Below the pieces are notes generated by a model. The model searched no databases. It was not told the origin of the DNA and worked only from the letters and a program-made list of their open reading frames with translations. From positions 87,453-151,452 of the forward strand of contig NZ_LMBW01000010.1 of assembly GCF_001439915.1 (NCBI RefSeq): a DNA stretch of 64,000 bases, given 5' to 3'. The DNA is from Fredinandcohnia humi. Lineage in GTDB: Bacteria > Bacillota > Bacilli > Bacillales > Bacillaceae_L. The translations under genes were made by a program, and so were the position numbers. Shown here one piece after another: positions 52,913 through 61,949 of this stretch; within the stretch, counting starts at the first letter, position 1, and each line of letters opens with the position of its first letter.

Positions 52913-53295
52913 TTCCGATTCCCCCTTTGCCGTTCTTTTTCAGCTTTAATCATATTGACTAATTCGTCTATACTAACTCCTAATCGCTCCGACTCCATCA
53001 CAAGCTCCAATACAAGATTTTTCATCGTTTGACTTTTCCTTTTCTCTAAAATAAATTGTTTGGCATTTGGTGTTACAAACATGCCCAAGCCACGCTTTTT
53101 ATAGAGGATATTCTCGTCTGCAAGGAGATTCAGCCCCTTCGCAGCAGTAGCAGGATTAATAGTGAACATCTCCGCAAGCTGATACTGGGAAAACACTTTA
53201 TGATCCTCAGGTATAGCTCCGCTCAAGATTTCGGTTTCAATCCATTCTGAAATCTGGACATAAATAGGCTTTGCGCCATCCTGCTTAAACTTCAT
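52909..53295 (-). CDS. GntR-family regulator (YtrA subfamily)
   Basis: A 128-residue protein with a GntR winged helix (about 10-75: ETEILSGAIPEDHKVFSQYQ, then FTINPATAAKGLNLLADENIL) and only a short C-terminal helical tail. This is the hallmark of the YtrA subfamily, which lacks a ligand-binding domain. I chose the ATG at 53295, seven bases after AAGGAGGT. It probably represses this operon through the GTACATTA palindrome just upstream. Inducers of such systems are often cell-envelope antibiotics. Confidence 0.85.
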   Translation of the reverse strand: MKFKQDGAKPIYVQISEWIETEILSGAIPEDHKVFSQYQLAEMFTINPATAAKGLNLLADENILYKKRGLGMFVTPNAKQFILEKRKSQTMKNLVLELVMESERLGVSIDELVNMIKAEKERQRGNRK

Positions 53296-53320
53296 AATAA
53301 ACACCTCCTTAGGTGATTAT

Positions 53321-53350
53321 GTACATTAGTGCATTAGCGATATAATGTAC
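53321..53350. promoter_or_regulatory. operator of the GntR/ABC operon
   Basis: GTACATTA (53321-53328) and TAATGTAC (53343-53350) form a perfect inverted repeat with a 14-base spacer, directly upstream of the regulator gene. YtrA-type regulators bind AGTGTA/TACACT-like palindromes, so autoregulation is likely. Confidence 0.65.
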
Positions 53351-53580
53351 TATACTACATCATATGAAGAAATTCCAGATAATTTACTATAATTTTTAAA
53401 AAAAGACTATAATTAGGTATGAGACCTATGATTAGGACGGCTTTTAAAGTGTTTTTTTTGAAAATACGCCTTAAGTCTTAGATACTTGTAATTTCTAGGT
53501 CCATAGTTTGAATAAATATCTTATAGTATAGTTAACTTGAGGAAAAAGAGATAAATGAAGAGAAAAAGGCATCTGCAGTG

Positions 53581-53823
53581 TCGCCGCAATCCCGTTCATC
53601 GATGTGATGAAGGGGAAATCTAATGCACCATCGCCGGAGAAATCCTGTTCATCAAGCTGTATGAAGCCCCGAACGCGATGCGGTTGCCACCGGAAAGTCC
53701 TTCAACGAGCTTATGTAGTCCCGAACACAACGCGGTTGCCGTCGGAAAGTCCTTCATCGAGCTTATGAAGCCCCGAACACAACGCGGTTACCACAGGAAA
53801 GTCATTCATCAACAAATTAATTG
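53581..53823. repeat. tandem 52-bp hairpin repeats (third family)
   Basis: CCCGAAC recurs at 53668, 53720 and 53772, exactly 52 bases apart. Each unit carries GCGGTTGCCxxxGGAAAGTCCTTCAT with a small hairpin (TTCAT-CGAGCTT-ATGAA). Two more degenerate units of about 50 bases (CGCCGxxxxAATCCxGTTCATC) precede them. The array lies in the 630-base space between the divergent GntR and xpaC genes. Apart from the operator, the rest of that space (53351-53580 and 53824-53910) shows nothing I can name. Confidence 0.82.
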
Positions 53824-53924
53824 GGGCGCTACTTTACACCAAATTTTCCCTCAGAAATTTTTGAAACCAACGTTCGTGTTGGTTCGTATATAATAGTAAG
53901 ACTTAAATGTTAGGAGTCGATGAT

Positions 53925-54575
53925 ATGAATTCGTTTCTTGCTTTTATTGTTAAATCGTTCGTTTCAGTGCCGACAACGGTTACTGTTTGGTTAGTAAGCT
54001 TTTTTGCGTTTGATCTAACTTACCTACTTTCGTCTGGATATGCATTATTAGGCGGCGGGATCGTCTATTTGGGCACGTCAGCCATTATAAAACAATCCTT
54101 TTTACGAAAACATCGGCTAACGAGGAAGGAATATCAGTATATTGAGAGAAATCTAAAAGAAGCAAGAAAAAAACTTGCTCGACTAAATAAATCCATTTTT
54201 ACCGTTCGTCACATCCCGTCATTAAAGCAAAGAGTCGATCTGCATCGTGTCACAAAGAAAATATATCGCTTAACGAAGAGTGAACCGCGACGCTTTTATT
54301 TAGCGGAACGATTCTATTTTTCGCATCTGGATTCAGTTGTGGAGTTGACTGAGAAATATGCTTTTCTTGCATCCCAACCTAAGAAAAATAGCGAGCTCGA
54401 ACGATCATTGCACGAAACGCGTAGGGTACTTGAAGAATTAACGAACACGATTGAGAAGGATTTACACAAGATGCTCTCGAATGATATAGAAGACCTGCAA
54501 TTCGAAATCGATGTAGCAAAGAACTCCAATAAACAAGCAAATGATTCTCAGTTTATTGATCAAAACAGGAGGTAA
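53925..54575 (+). CDS. xpaC: XpaC-family protein (5-bromo-4-chloroindolyl phosphate hydrolysis)
   Basis: A 216-residue protein with two N-terminal membrane helices (about 5-22 and 28-50) and a long basic, largely helical cytoplasmic part with coiled-coil stretches (for example ELERSLHETRRVLEELTNTIE). The XpaC family was named for X-phos hydrolysis in B. subtilis, although no catalytic motif is known. I chose the ATG at 53925, nine bases after AGGAG. It is followed directly by telA, the usual pairing in Bacillus, where the two are thought to act together in envelope stress. Confidence 0.83.
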   Translation: MNSFLAFIVKSFVSVPTTVTVWLVSFFAFDLTYLLSSGYALLGGGIVYLGTSAIIKQSFLRKHRLTRKEYQYIERNLKEARKKLARLNKSIFTVRHIPSLKQRVDLHRVTKKIYRLTKSEPRRFYLAERFYFSHLDSVVELTEKYAFLASQPKKNSELERSLHETRRVLEELTNTIEKDLHKMLSNDIEDLQFEIDVAKNSNKQANDSQFIDQNRR

Positions 54576-54581
54576 ATGAGT

Positions 54582-55766
54582 ATGAGTGAACAGTATTCTC
54601 CAAAATATAATGAGTCACCCAATTTAATGGATGAATTACTTGCAAATCCATTTGATGAAAAAATAGAAGAGCAGGAAAATCCACTTATCATCACGCAAGA
54701 AGGTGAGAAGAAGCCTGTCCGATTAGTAGATGTACTGCCTGAAGAAAATAAGGAAAAAGCCTTACAGCTTGCAAAACAAATTGATCCTACCAATCACCAA
54801 GCGATGATTTCGTACGGAACGCCAGCGCAAAACAAGCTGCTTTCATTTTCAAACACAATGCTCGAGCATGTTCAAAAGAATGACGTGGGTGAAGTTGGAA
54901 AAATCATTTCGGAACTGATGCACCGTCTTGATGACATGACGCCTGAGGAATTGAATCCTGAAAAACGAAATGTCATTGCACGGATCTTTGGAAAAGTCTC
55001 AAATTCCGTTCAAGAGGTATTGTCAAAATATCAAAAAACAGGTGCACAAATTGACCGAATCAGTGTAAAGCTGGACCGAAGTAAAAATGTCCTGTTATCA
55101 GATATTGCGATATTAGATAAGCTTTACGACAATAATAAAGATTATTTTGATGCATTAAATGTCTACATTGCTGCGGGTGAGCTAAAGCTTGAGGAGATGC
55201 ACCAAAAGCTCATCCCAGAGATAAAGAAACAAGCCGAGGCAACAAATAATCAAATGAAGGTCCAAGAAGTAAATGATATGGTTCAATTTGCAGACCGCCT
55301 TGAAAAACGTGTTCATGACCTGAAACTAAGCAGGGAAATCACGATTCAAAGTGCACCGCAAATTCGTCTCATCCAAAATACTAACCAAGCACTTGTGGAA
55401 AAAATTCAATCATCGATCATGACGGCAATTCCACTATGGAAGAACCAAGTAGCGATTGCGTTAACCTTAATCAGACAGCGTAACGCGGTAGAGGCACAGA
55501 AACAAGTTGCGAAAACAACGAATGAGCTTTTACTGAAGAATGCTGAAATGCTAAAAAGCAATACACTTGAAACAGCGCGGGAAAATGAGCGCGGTTTAGT
55601 TGATGTAGAAACATTGAAGAGAACGAAGGAAAACCTCATTTCTACATTGGAGGAAACCTTACGTATCCAAGAGGAAGGCCGTAACAAGCGGCGCCAAGCT
55701 GAGCTTGAACTTGCCTCAATGGAAGTAGAATTACGTCAAAAATTATTAGATATCAAGACAGATTGA
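54582..55766 (+). CDS. telA: TelA-family toxic anion resistance protein
   Basis: A 394-residue, almost entirely helical protein of the TelA family (tellurite and toxic anion resistance; B. subtilis YceH is a relative). Long coiled-coil regions (about 120-260 and 330-390) include the typical [17 protein letters not shown] segment (around 283-299). I favour the ATG at 54582, because the AGGAGG before it is too close to the ATG at 54576. It is coupled to xpaC. The mechanism of the family is unknown, but it is linked to nisin and cell-envelope tolerance. Confidence 0.86.
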   Translation: MSEQYSPKYNESPNLMDELLANPFDEKIEEQENPLIITQEGEKKPVRLVDVLPEENKEKALQLAKQIDPTNHQAMISYGTPAQNKLLSFSNTMLEHVQKNDVGEVGKIISELMHRLDDMTPEELNPEKRNVIARIFGKVSNSVQEVLSKYQKTGAQIDRISVKLDRSKNVLLSDIAILDKLYDNNKDYFDALNVYIAAGELKLEEMHQKLIPEIKKQAEATNNQMKVQEVNDMVQFADRLEKRVHDLKLSREITIQSAPQIRLIQNTNQALVEKIQSSIMTAIPLWKNQVAIALTLIRQRNAVEAQKQVAKTTNELLLKNAEMLKSNTLETARENERGLVDVETLKRTKENLISTLEETLRIQEEGRNKRRQAELELASMEVELRQKLLDIKTD

Positions 55767-55769
55767 AAA

Positions 55770-55804
55770 AAGGATAGGTACCGAACTCGGTATCTATCCT
55801 TTCA
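55770..55804. terminator. terminator between telA and brnQ
   Basis: AGGATAGGTACCGA and TCGGTATCTATCCT form a stem with a short loop and A/T runs on both sides, between two convergent genes. Confidence 0.8.
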
Positions 55805-55810
55805 TTTGTT

Positions 55811-57142
55811 TTATGATGCTTTTATCTCAGCATCAACAATTTCTGGGTTTTTACTGAATTGGCTCAACACAAGCCCGATAGCTGTACCAACGAGAGCGGG
55901 AACAATCCACTCTAATCCCGCAGATGCTAACGGCAGCATATTTTTTGCGTCTTGAACAGGTCCCAGGTCAAGCCCAAATGCATTTAATCCACTTATTAGT
56001 GCAAATACACCTGTGAAAACAAAAGCTGAACCATATACAGCTTTCACATTTTTAAAATAACGGCTAAAGAAGGTTAATACTACTAACACAATGAGTAGCG
56101 GGTAGGTCATCACTAGGAATGGAACTGATACTTTTAAAATCTGTGCTAATCCAAGGTTTGAAAGCGTAAAACCGACTAATGTCACAATAAGGACGACTGT
56201 TTTATAGCTTGCCTTTGGAAGTAAGTCTGAAAAATACTGTCCGCAGGCAGTTGTTAATCCAACCACCGTTGTAAAGCAAGCTAATGTAAAAATCAAGCCA
56301 AGCAGTGCTGTTCCACTTTGTCCAAATAATTGGGTGGCTGCGGAAGATAAAATCCCTGTACCATCAGTAAATGTGCCATGACCAGCCATCTTTGCACCAA
56401 TTAATCCGATTCCAACATAAATGGCGGAAAGAAGGATACCTGCAATCATTCCAGCCTTAAAAGTGTAACTCGTTAACTGTGACCGATTTTTGATGCCCTT
56501 TTTTTTGATTGAGTTTAAGATTACAATTCCGAATGCTAAAGAGGCAAGGGCATCCATCGTATTATAGCCTTCAAGGAATCCGGTGAAGAACGCACCAGTT
56601 TGATAGCCTTCTGTTGGACTAAGGAAAGGTGTATCCATTTTAAATAATCCAACAGCGATTAAAATAACGATTGCAACTACCAAGGTTGGGGCAATGAAGC
56701 GACCCATATATTGTTCCATTTTGCTAGGGTTTAAGCTGATAAAATATACGACTCCAAAGAAGACGACTGAGAAAAGTAATAAAATAAGGGCTGTATTTGT
56801 TGATTCAGGTAAAAATGGAGTAATCCCCATTTCGAACGCAACGTTTGCGTTTCTTGGTATTGCAAGGAATGGTCCGATACATAGATACACAGCAACCATA
56901 AATACTGTGCTAAATACAGGATGGACACGATCGCCCATTGCCTGAGCACCCCCTTTTACAAGGGAAACGGCAAAGATTACCAATACAGGTAAGCCAACGC
57001 CAGTTACGATAAATCCAAGCATAGCAGTCCAAAAGTTTGTACCTGCACCAGCGCCTAAAAACGGTGGAAAAATTAAATTTCCAGCACCAAAGAACATTGA
57101 AAATAACATGAAACCGATAAATAAAGTGTCTAATTTCTTCAT
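55811..57142 (-). CDS. brnQ: branched-chain amino acid symporter
   Basis: A 443-residue membrane protein with about twelve helices, of the LIVCS family that imports leucine, isoleucine and valine with sodium or protons. The start MKKLDTLFIGFMLFSMFFGA followed by GNLIFPP (about 21-27) is diagnostic. BrnQ and BraB of B. subtilis are relatives. The ATG follows GGAGAG. A T-box leader upstream shows that expression responds to an uncharged tRNA, probably isoleucine. Confidence 0.9.
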   Translation of the reverse strand: MKKLDTLFIGFMLFSMFFGAGNLIFPPFLGAGAGTNFWTAMLGFIVTGVGLPVLVIFAVSLVKGGAQAMGDRVHPVFSTVFMVAVYLCIGPFLAIPRNANVAFEMGITPFLPESTNTALILLLFSVVFFGVVYFISLNPSKMEQYMGRFIAPTLVVAIVILIAVGLFKMDTPFLSPTEGYQTGAFFTGFLEGYNTMDALASLAFGIVILNSIKKKGIKNRSQLTSYTFKAGMIAGILLSAIYVGIGLIGAKMAGHGTFTDGTGILSSAATQLFGQSGTALLGLIFTLACFTTVVGLTTACGQYFSDLLPKASYKTVVLIVTLVGFTLSNLGLAQILKVSVPFLVMTYPLLIVLVVLTFFSRYFKNVKAVYGSAFVFTGVFALISGLNAFGLDLGPVQDAKNMLPLASAGLEWIVPALVGTAIGLVLSQFSKNPEIVDAEIKAS

Positions 57143-57204
57143 CTTGAATCTCTCCTTTTATTGTTTTTCCTGGGACAAAAGGACAGGTCCATTGTCTCAA
57201 CACA

Positions 57205-57469
57205 AAATAAAAAACCCCGCCCCTAAAAATAGGGACGAGGTTAACTCGCGATACCACCCAAATTCCGCACCCAAAAGAGGCACGACACTCATGAACGTAC
57301 TACCATACGTCTTCCTTGTAACGGCGGATTCCCGTCAAAGCTTACTTTTTTCGGCTTTGCATCTCTGAGATGATTTTCGGATGGCTCTGAACATCGACTT
57401 TCAGCAACTGTCGACTCTCTGAGGAACAGGATTCCTATCGTACTCTTTCTCGTCATGGATTTTTAATAT
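57205..57469 (-). promoter_or_regulatory. T-box riboswitch leader of brnQ
   Basis: On the minus strand the transcribed leader contains the conserved T-box block GGGTGGTATCGCG (complement of 57248-57260), which pairs with the uncharged tRNA acceptor end. It then has a terminator hairpin, CCTCGTCCCTA/TAGGGGCGGGG with a T run (57209-57240). Upstream lies a stem-I-like region with GAGTAC and a candidate specifier loop GAAAATCATC. An isoleucine ATC codon there (complement of 57374-57372) would fit the brnQ gene. The specifier is judged by eye only. Confidence 0.88.
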
Positions 57470-57475
57470 ATTGGT

Positions 57476-57504
57476 ATATTAACAGAGAGGGAAAAGAAGG
57501 TCAA
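57476..57504 (-). promoter_or_regulatory. promoter of the T-box-brnQ transcript
   Basis: On the minus strand TTGACC (complement of 57499-57504), 17 bp and TAATAT (complement of 57476-57481) place the transcript start near 57469, just ahead of the T-box stem I. Confidence 0.7.
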
Positions 57505-57644
57505 TAAGTTTTTTGATTGTATTTATTATTGGGGGGTGTATACAGTAGGGAAAGCAGTAACAATAGGGGACTTAAGGAATAGGTCACTTGCCTCTGTAAA
57601 AATATAGTGGGACGACGAACCTGTCCCCACGTCCCACTAAAACA
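57505..57644. other. intergenic space between the T-box promoter and the IclR gene
   Basis: This stretch contains no gene. It includes GGGACGACGAACCTGTCCCCACGTCCCAC near 57610-57638, with GGGAC/GTCCC complementarity. That may be a weak terminator for the minus-strand IclR gene or a decayed repeat. Nothing else is recognisable. Confidence 0.4.
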
Positions 57645-58415
57645 TTATACTAATTCACTTTCAATGCCACTTTTACAAGTAAGGACATTTTCAATAATTT
57701 GATTAATAAATTCATCGGTAATTCGATATTTCGGAACACTTACGCTGAAAGCGCCATGGTTTTTGCCACCTGCGGTAATACTTGCTCCTACACAGAAGAT
57801 ATCTGCTTCGTGTTCTTCATTATCAAATGCAAATCCATTTTTGCGGATTTCATTGATTTCCTTCATAAACCCTTTTTTTGTTGTAATTGTCTTTTCTGTC
57901 TTTTTTTCCAATGTATGGTTGTTCAAATAGTCTTCAATTTGTTCGTTGCTTTGATCGGCAAGGATTGATTTTCCCATGGCAGAACAATAGAGCGGGATTG
58001 CTTTGCCAACACGTGAATATAATGAAACCGGATTGAAGCTTTCTAATTTTGTTATATAGATAATGTGTGATTGGTCAAGGATGCCCATATGGACAGTTTC
58101 GCTTGTCTGTTCTCTTAGTTTTTCTAAAAAGGGCTGCGCAATCTCTTTGATTTCGGTTTGATTTAATGCCTTGTTGGCGTATTTAATAATGGACCTTCCT
58201 AAGCGGAATTTTTTTGTTTCCTCATCCTTTTGCACATATCCGATTAATTGGAGAGTATCCAAAATTTTTAATGCGGTCGAGCTGGTTAATTCGGTTTCTT
58301 TTGCAATTTGTTGAAGGCTTTGTGGTTTGTCGACAATGGAAAGGTATTTTAATATAGTATCGGCTTTTATCAGGACAGTGCCATAAGGTTGCTTCTTTTC
58401 TTCCAAGGTTATCAC
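57645..58415 (-). CDS. kdgR: IclR-family transcriptional regulator (KdgR-like)
   Basis: A 256-residue IclR-type protein. The winged helix is at about 20-75 (QSLQQIAKETELTSSTALKILDTL), and the C-terminal ligand domain runs from about 90 to 250. It is divergent from a kdgA-kdgK-kduI-kduD operon, so it very likely senses 2-keto-3-deoxygluconate (KDG) or its phosphate and represses those genes. In B. subtilis KdgR belongs to another family (LacI), so the symbol describes role, as in enterobacteria. The start is a GTG at 58415 with a weak ribosome site. Confidence 0.82.
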   Translation of the reverse strand: MITLEEKKQPYGTVLIKADTILKYLSIVDKPQSLQQIAKETELTSSTALKILDTLQLIGYVQKDEETKKFRLGRSIIKYANKALNQTEIKEIAQPFLEKLREQTSETVHMGILDQSHIIYITKLESFNPVSLYSRVGKAIPLYCSAMGKSILADQSNEQIEDYLNNHTLEKKTEKTITTKKGFMKEINEIRKNGFAFDNEEHEADIFCVGASITAGGKNHGAFSVSVPKYRITDEFINQIIENVLTCKSGIESELV

Positions 58416-58453
58416 TCACTTTTTACTAATATCTGAAATTTTTAATCTATCGG

Positions 58454-58482
58454 TTGAAATCCCTTTCATGATTATATATAAT
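58454..58482 (+). promoter_or_regulatory. promoter of the kdg/kdu operon
   Basis: TTGAAA (58454-58459), 17 bp, TATAAT (58477-58482), 72 bases ahead of the kdgA start. Confidence 0.75.
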
Positions 58483-58493
58483 GACATTATAAG

Positions 58494-58528
58494 TTTCCAT
58501 ATAATAAAGTTAATTTCCAAATAGGAAA
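58494..58528. promoter_or_regulatory. operator candidate of the kdg/kdu operon
   Basis: TTTCC-AAATA-GGAAA (58514-58528) is a perfect palindrome between the promoter and the kdgA ribosome site. Another TTTCCATAT half-site lies 20 bases upstream (58494). IclR proteins often bind paired sites of this shape, so it is a likely target of the adjacent IclR regulator. Confidence 0.55.
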
Positions 58529-58553
58529 TAGTCAAGAGATTTTGGAGGCAATC

Positions 58554-59198
58554 ATGAAAAAAATAAAGATACTTTCAAAAATCGCGGATTGCGGCGTAGT
58601 CGCAGTTGTCCGTGCAGATTCAAAAGAAGAAGCAGTTAAAATCTCAGAAAGCTGTGTAGAGGGTGGAATCGTTGGAATCGAGGTGACCTTTACAGTTGAT
58701 GGGGCTGACAAGGTTATTGGGAGACTTGCTTCCAACTACCAAAACAGTGAAGTTGTTATTGGTGCTGGAACCGTTCTTGATGCTACAACTGCCCGAATTG
58801 CTATCTTAGCAGGGGCACAATTTGTTGTGAGCCCAAGCTTTGATGAAGAAACTGCTAAACTATGTAACTTGTATCAAATACCATACATGCCAGGATGTAT
58901 GACTATTACGGAAATGAAACGTGCACTAGAATCAGGTGCCGACATTATTAAGCTCTTCCCGGGGAATGCCTTTGGCCCAGACTTTGTGAAAGCGGTTAAA
59001 GCGCCACTCCCACAGGTGAACATTATGCCGACGGGCGGAGTAAGCCTTGATAATATTGATCAATGGATTAAAAATGGATGCGTGGCTGTTGGTGTAGGCG
59101 GGAATTTAGTTGCCCCTGCGAAAACAGGAGATTATGCGAAAATAACCGAATACGCTGCACAATATGTCGCCAAAGTTAAAGAAGCAAGAGGGGCGTAA
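58554..59198 (+). CDS. kdgA: KDPG/KHG aldolase
   Basis: A 214-residue class I aldolase that splits 2-keto-3-deoxy-6-phosphogluconate into pyruvate and glyceraldehyde 3-phosphate. The active-site residues are visible: R20 (VVRADS), E43 (GIEVTF) and the Schiff-base lysine K133 (DIIKLFPGN). I chose the ATG at 58554, five bases after GGAGG, over the TTG at 58542. The KDG kinase gene follows after three bases. It catalyses the last step of uronate degradation. Confidence 0.9.
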   Translation: MKKIKILSKIADCGVVAVVRADSKEEAVKISESCVEGGIVGIEVTFTVDGADKVIGRLASNYQNSEVVIGAGTVLDATTARIAILAGAQFVVSPSFDEETAKLCNLYQIPYMPGCMTITEMKRALESGADIIKLFPGNAFGPDFVKAVKAPLPQVNIMPTGGVSLDNIDQWIKNGCVAVGVGGNLVAPAKTGDYAKITEYAAQYVAKVKEARGA

Positions 59199-59201
59199 AC
59201 C

Positions 59202-60215
59202 ATGAAAAAGATTGTTGTATTTGGCGAACCTTTACTTCGCCTATCCACTAACTTAGGAGAACGCCTTTTTCAAACGGATCATCTGACAATGCATTACGGC
59301 GGGGCTGAGGCAAATGTGGGAGCATCCCTTTCACGATTTGGCTATGATGTTTATTTTGTTGGGAAAGTGCCAAACAATCCACTCGGTCAAGCATATGAAC
59401 GACATTTACATTCATTTGGAATTCATACCGATTACCTTTTAAAAGGCGGGGAGCGCCTTGGTGCTTACTACCTGGAAACGGGTGTTGGTGAAAGAAGTGC
59501 ACAGGTTACATATGACCGAAAAGGGTCGAGCTTTGCACAGCTATCCATGGATGAAATTAATTTTGCTGAAATTCTACAAGGTGTTGATCTGTTTCATGTA
59601 TCAGGGATTACGCCCGCACTTTCAAAATCCTTGCAGGAATTAACGCTACAAGGTTTAACGGTCGCCAAAGAATTAGGTGTCACAACAAGCTTTGATTTTA
59701 ATTATCGAGCAAAATTATGGAATCTTGACGAAGCGTCGGCTGCAATCAAGCCATTTTTACTATATGTAGATATTTGCTCGTGTGGAGAATTGGATGCGCT
59801 TAACCTATTAGGGATTGAAGAAGCTGATGATACTTTGGACCATTCCAGGAAACTTGCTTTTTATTATAAAAGGATTACCGAAATGTATCCGAATATCAAA
59901 TTCTTATATTCTACTTTTAGAGATGTAATTTCTGCTTCCCATAATCGATTGCAAGGGAATTTATTTGTAAACGGGGAGTTGCATCAATCAAGGCTGCATG
60001 ACATTAACCAAATTGTAGACAGAGTTGGGGGCGGTGATGCCTTTGCTTCTGGAATCCTATTTGGAATTTTAGAAGGACACGAGCCTGAGGAAATTGTCAC
60101 CTTTGGTACTGCAGCGTCCGCATTAAAACATACAGTTCATGGAGATAGCAATATCTTTTCGGAAGAGGATATCAAAGCATTTGCTGAAAATGCGCCAGGT
60201 AAAATCGTCCGCTAA
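59202..60215 (+). CDS. kdgK: 2-keto-3-deoxygluconate kinase
   Basis: A 337-residue PfkB-family sugar kinase that phosphorylates KDG to KDPG. The N-terminal glycine motif (YGGAEANVGASLSRFG, about 32-47) and the C-terminal ATP/anion-hole signature DRVGGGDAFASGILFG, with its catalytic aspartate near 277, are both present. It sits between kdgA and kduI and so belongs to the uronate pathway. The PfkB family is broad, but the operon makes KDG by far the best substrate. Confidence 0.88.
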   Translation: MKKIVVFGEPLLRLSTNLGERLFQTDHLTMHYGGAEANVGASLSRFGYDVYFVGKVPNNPLGQAYERHLHSFGIHTDYLLKGGERLGAYYLETGVGERSAQVTYDRKGSSFAQLSMDEINFAEILQGVDLFHVSGITPALSKSLQELTLQGLTVAKELGVTTSFDFNYRAKLWNLDEASAAIKPFLLYVDICSCGELDALNLLGIEEADDTLDHSRKLAFYYKRITEMYPNIKFLYSTFRDVISASHNRLQGNLFVNGELHQSRLHDINQIVDRVGGGDAFASGILFGILEGHEPEEIVTFGTAASALKHTVHGDSNIFSEEDIKAFAENAPGKIVR

Positions 60216-60259
60216 AGATATTCAATATAAAAATATGATTACTTTTAGGAGGAATATAA

Positions 60260-61102
60260 ATGGAAACAAAAATGGAAACACGTTATTCAAATCATCCCGA
60301 GGAAATTAAGCGATTTAATACTGATGAATTAAGAAACCAATTTTTAGTGGAAACGATTTTCGAGCCTGGCCAAGTACATTTAACATACACTCATAATGAC
60401 CGCATGATCTTCGGTGGAGTTACTCCAACTGACAAAGAACTAACAATTACACTTAATAAAGAATTAGGTGTTGAGTATTTCTTAGAGCGCCGTGAATTAG
60501 GCATTATCAATATCGGTGGCGAAGGGATGGTCATCCTTGATGGCGAAGAGTACAACATGGCTCGCCAAGATGGACTATATGTAGGAAAAGGAACGAAGGA
60601 AGTCTTATTCCGTTCTAAGGATCCTAACAATCCTGCAAAATACTATATTAACTCAGCACCGGCACACCACAAGTATCCAACTGTAAAAATTGATATTAAT
60701 GAAATTAAACCATTAGAAGCAGGCGAGCCAGGAACACTTAATGAGCGTAAAATCTATCAATATGTACATCCAAATGTGTGTGAAAGCTGTCAGCTGCAAA
60801 TGGGTCTAACCATGCTTTCTCCAGGAAGCGTTTGGAACACAATGCCATGTCATACACATGAGCGCCGAATGGAAGTTTACCTATACTTTGATATGAAGCC
60901 AGAAACTCGTGTATTCCATTTCATGGGTCAACCAGATGAAACAAGACATCTTGTTATGAAAAATGAACAATGCGCGATTTCACCAAGCTGGTCAATCCAT
61001 ACCGGTACAGCAACAAGCAACTATACATTCATCTGGGGAATGTGTGGAGAAAACATCACGTACACTGACATGGATGTTGTACCAATGGAAGATTTACGAT
61101 AA
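60260..61102 (+). CDS. kduI: 5-keto-4-deoxyuronate isomerase
   Basis: A 280-residue cupin-type isomerase that converts 5-keto-4-deoxyuronate to 2,5-diketo-3-deoxygluconate in pectin and unsaturated uronate breakdown. Length and start (METRYSNHPEEIKRFNTDEL, about 5-24) match KduI. The zinc site includes PCHTHERRMEVYLYF near 197-211. The ATG follows TAGGAGGA. It is coupled by close spacing to kduD. Its presence suggests use of plant pectin or glycosaminoglycan-type oligosaccharides. Confidence 0.92.
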   Translation: METKMETRYSNHPEEIKRFNTDELRNQFLVETIFEPGQVHLTYTHNDRMIFGGVTPTDKELTITLNKELGVEYFLERRELGIINIGGEGMVILDGEEYNMARQDGLYVGKGTKEVLFRSKDPNNPAKYYINSAPAHHKYPTVKIDINEIKPLEAGEPGTLNERKIYQYVHPNVCESCQLQMGLTMLSPGSVWNTMPCHTHERRMEVYLYFDMKPETRVFHFMGQPDETRHLVMKNEQCAISPSWSIHTGTATSNYTFIWGMCGENITYTDMDVVPMEDLR

Positions 61103-61122
61103 GAGACTTGGAGGATATTGAA

Positions 61123-61905
61123 ATGACAACACAATTGTCTGATTTCTCATTAGACTTTTTCTCATTAAAAGGAAAGGTTGCCATCGTAACTGGTGGAGCT
61201 ACTGGACTAGGCCAAGGCTTTGCGGTTGCATTAGCAAAAGCTGGAGCGGACCTTTTTATTACTACACACGGCACGAGCTGGGAAGAAACAAGGGAATTAA
61301 TCGAAAAAGAAGGTCGTCGTGTTGAATTTTTCCAAACGGATTTATCCAAACGCGAAAATGCAAGAGAAGTAGTAGCAGCATGTGTAAAAGAATATGGAAA
61401 AGTTGATATTTTAGTAAATAATGCAGGCACAATCCGTCGTTCTCCAATTCTTGAATACAAGGAAGAGGATTGGGATGCGGTCATTGATCTGAACTTAAAC
61501 TCACTTTATATTTTAAGCCAAGAGGCTGCAAAAATAATGGTTGAGCAAAAGAGTGGAAAAATCATCAACATTGCATCCATGCTTTCATACCAAGGCGGAA
61601 AATTTGTTCCTCCATATACAGCAAGTAAGCATGCCGTAAACGGACTTACCAAGTCATTTGCAAATGAACTTGCTGAATATGGAATTCAAACAAATGCAAT
61701 CGCACCGGGATATGTCGCAACAAATAACACTACACAAATCCGTGCAGATGAAAAGCGCAATGCAGAAATCCTCTCACGTATTCCTGCTGCACGCTGGGCA
61801 ACCCCAGCCGACTTAATGGGAGCAGTCGTCTTCCTAGCAAGTCGCGCATCCGATTATACAAATGGTCATACGCTAGCTGTTGATGGTGGCTGGTTGGCAA
61901 GATAA
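61123..61905 (+). CDS. kduD: 2-deoxy-D-gluconate 3-dehydrogenase
   Basis: A 260-residue short-chain dehydrogenase that reduces 2,5-diketo-3-deoxygluconate to KDG. The cofactor motif TGGATGLGQG is near residues 20-29, NNAG near 96, and the catalytic YTASK (Y near 164, K near 168) follows. I chose the ATG at 61123, eight bases after GGAGG; an earlier TTG at 61108 would cover the ribosome site. It ends the operon, and a terminator follows. Confidence 0.9.
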   Translation: MTTQLSDFSLDFFSLKGKVAIVTGGATGLGQGFAVALAKAGADLFITTHGTSWEETRELIEKEGRRVEFFQTDLSKRENAREVVAACVKEYGKVDILVNNAGTIRRSPILEYKEEDWDAVIDLNLNSLYILSQEAAKIMVEQKSGKIINIASMLSYQGGKFVPPYTASKHAVNGLTKSFANELAEYGIQTNAIAPGYVATNNTTQIRADEKRNAEILSRIPAARWATPADLMGAVVFLASRASDYTNGHTLAVDGGWLAR

Positions 61906-61906
61906 T

Positions 61907-61947
61907 TATAAAAAAGCTGTTTCGCAACCCTGCGATTCAGCTTTTTT
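61907..61947 (+). terminator. terminator of the kdg/kdu operon
   Basis: AAAAAGCTG and CAGCTTTTT enclose an inner CGCA/TGCG stem, and seven T residues follow. Confidence 0.85.
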
Positions 61948-61949
61948 TC

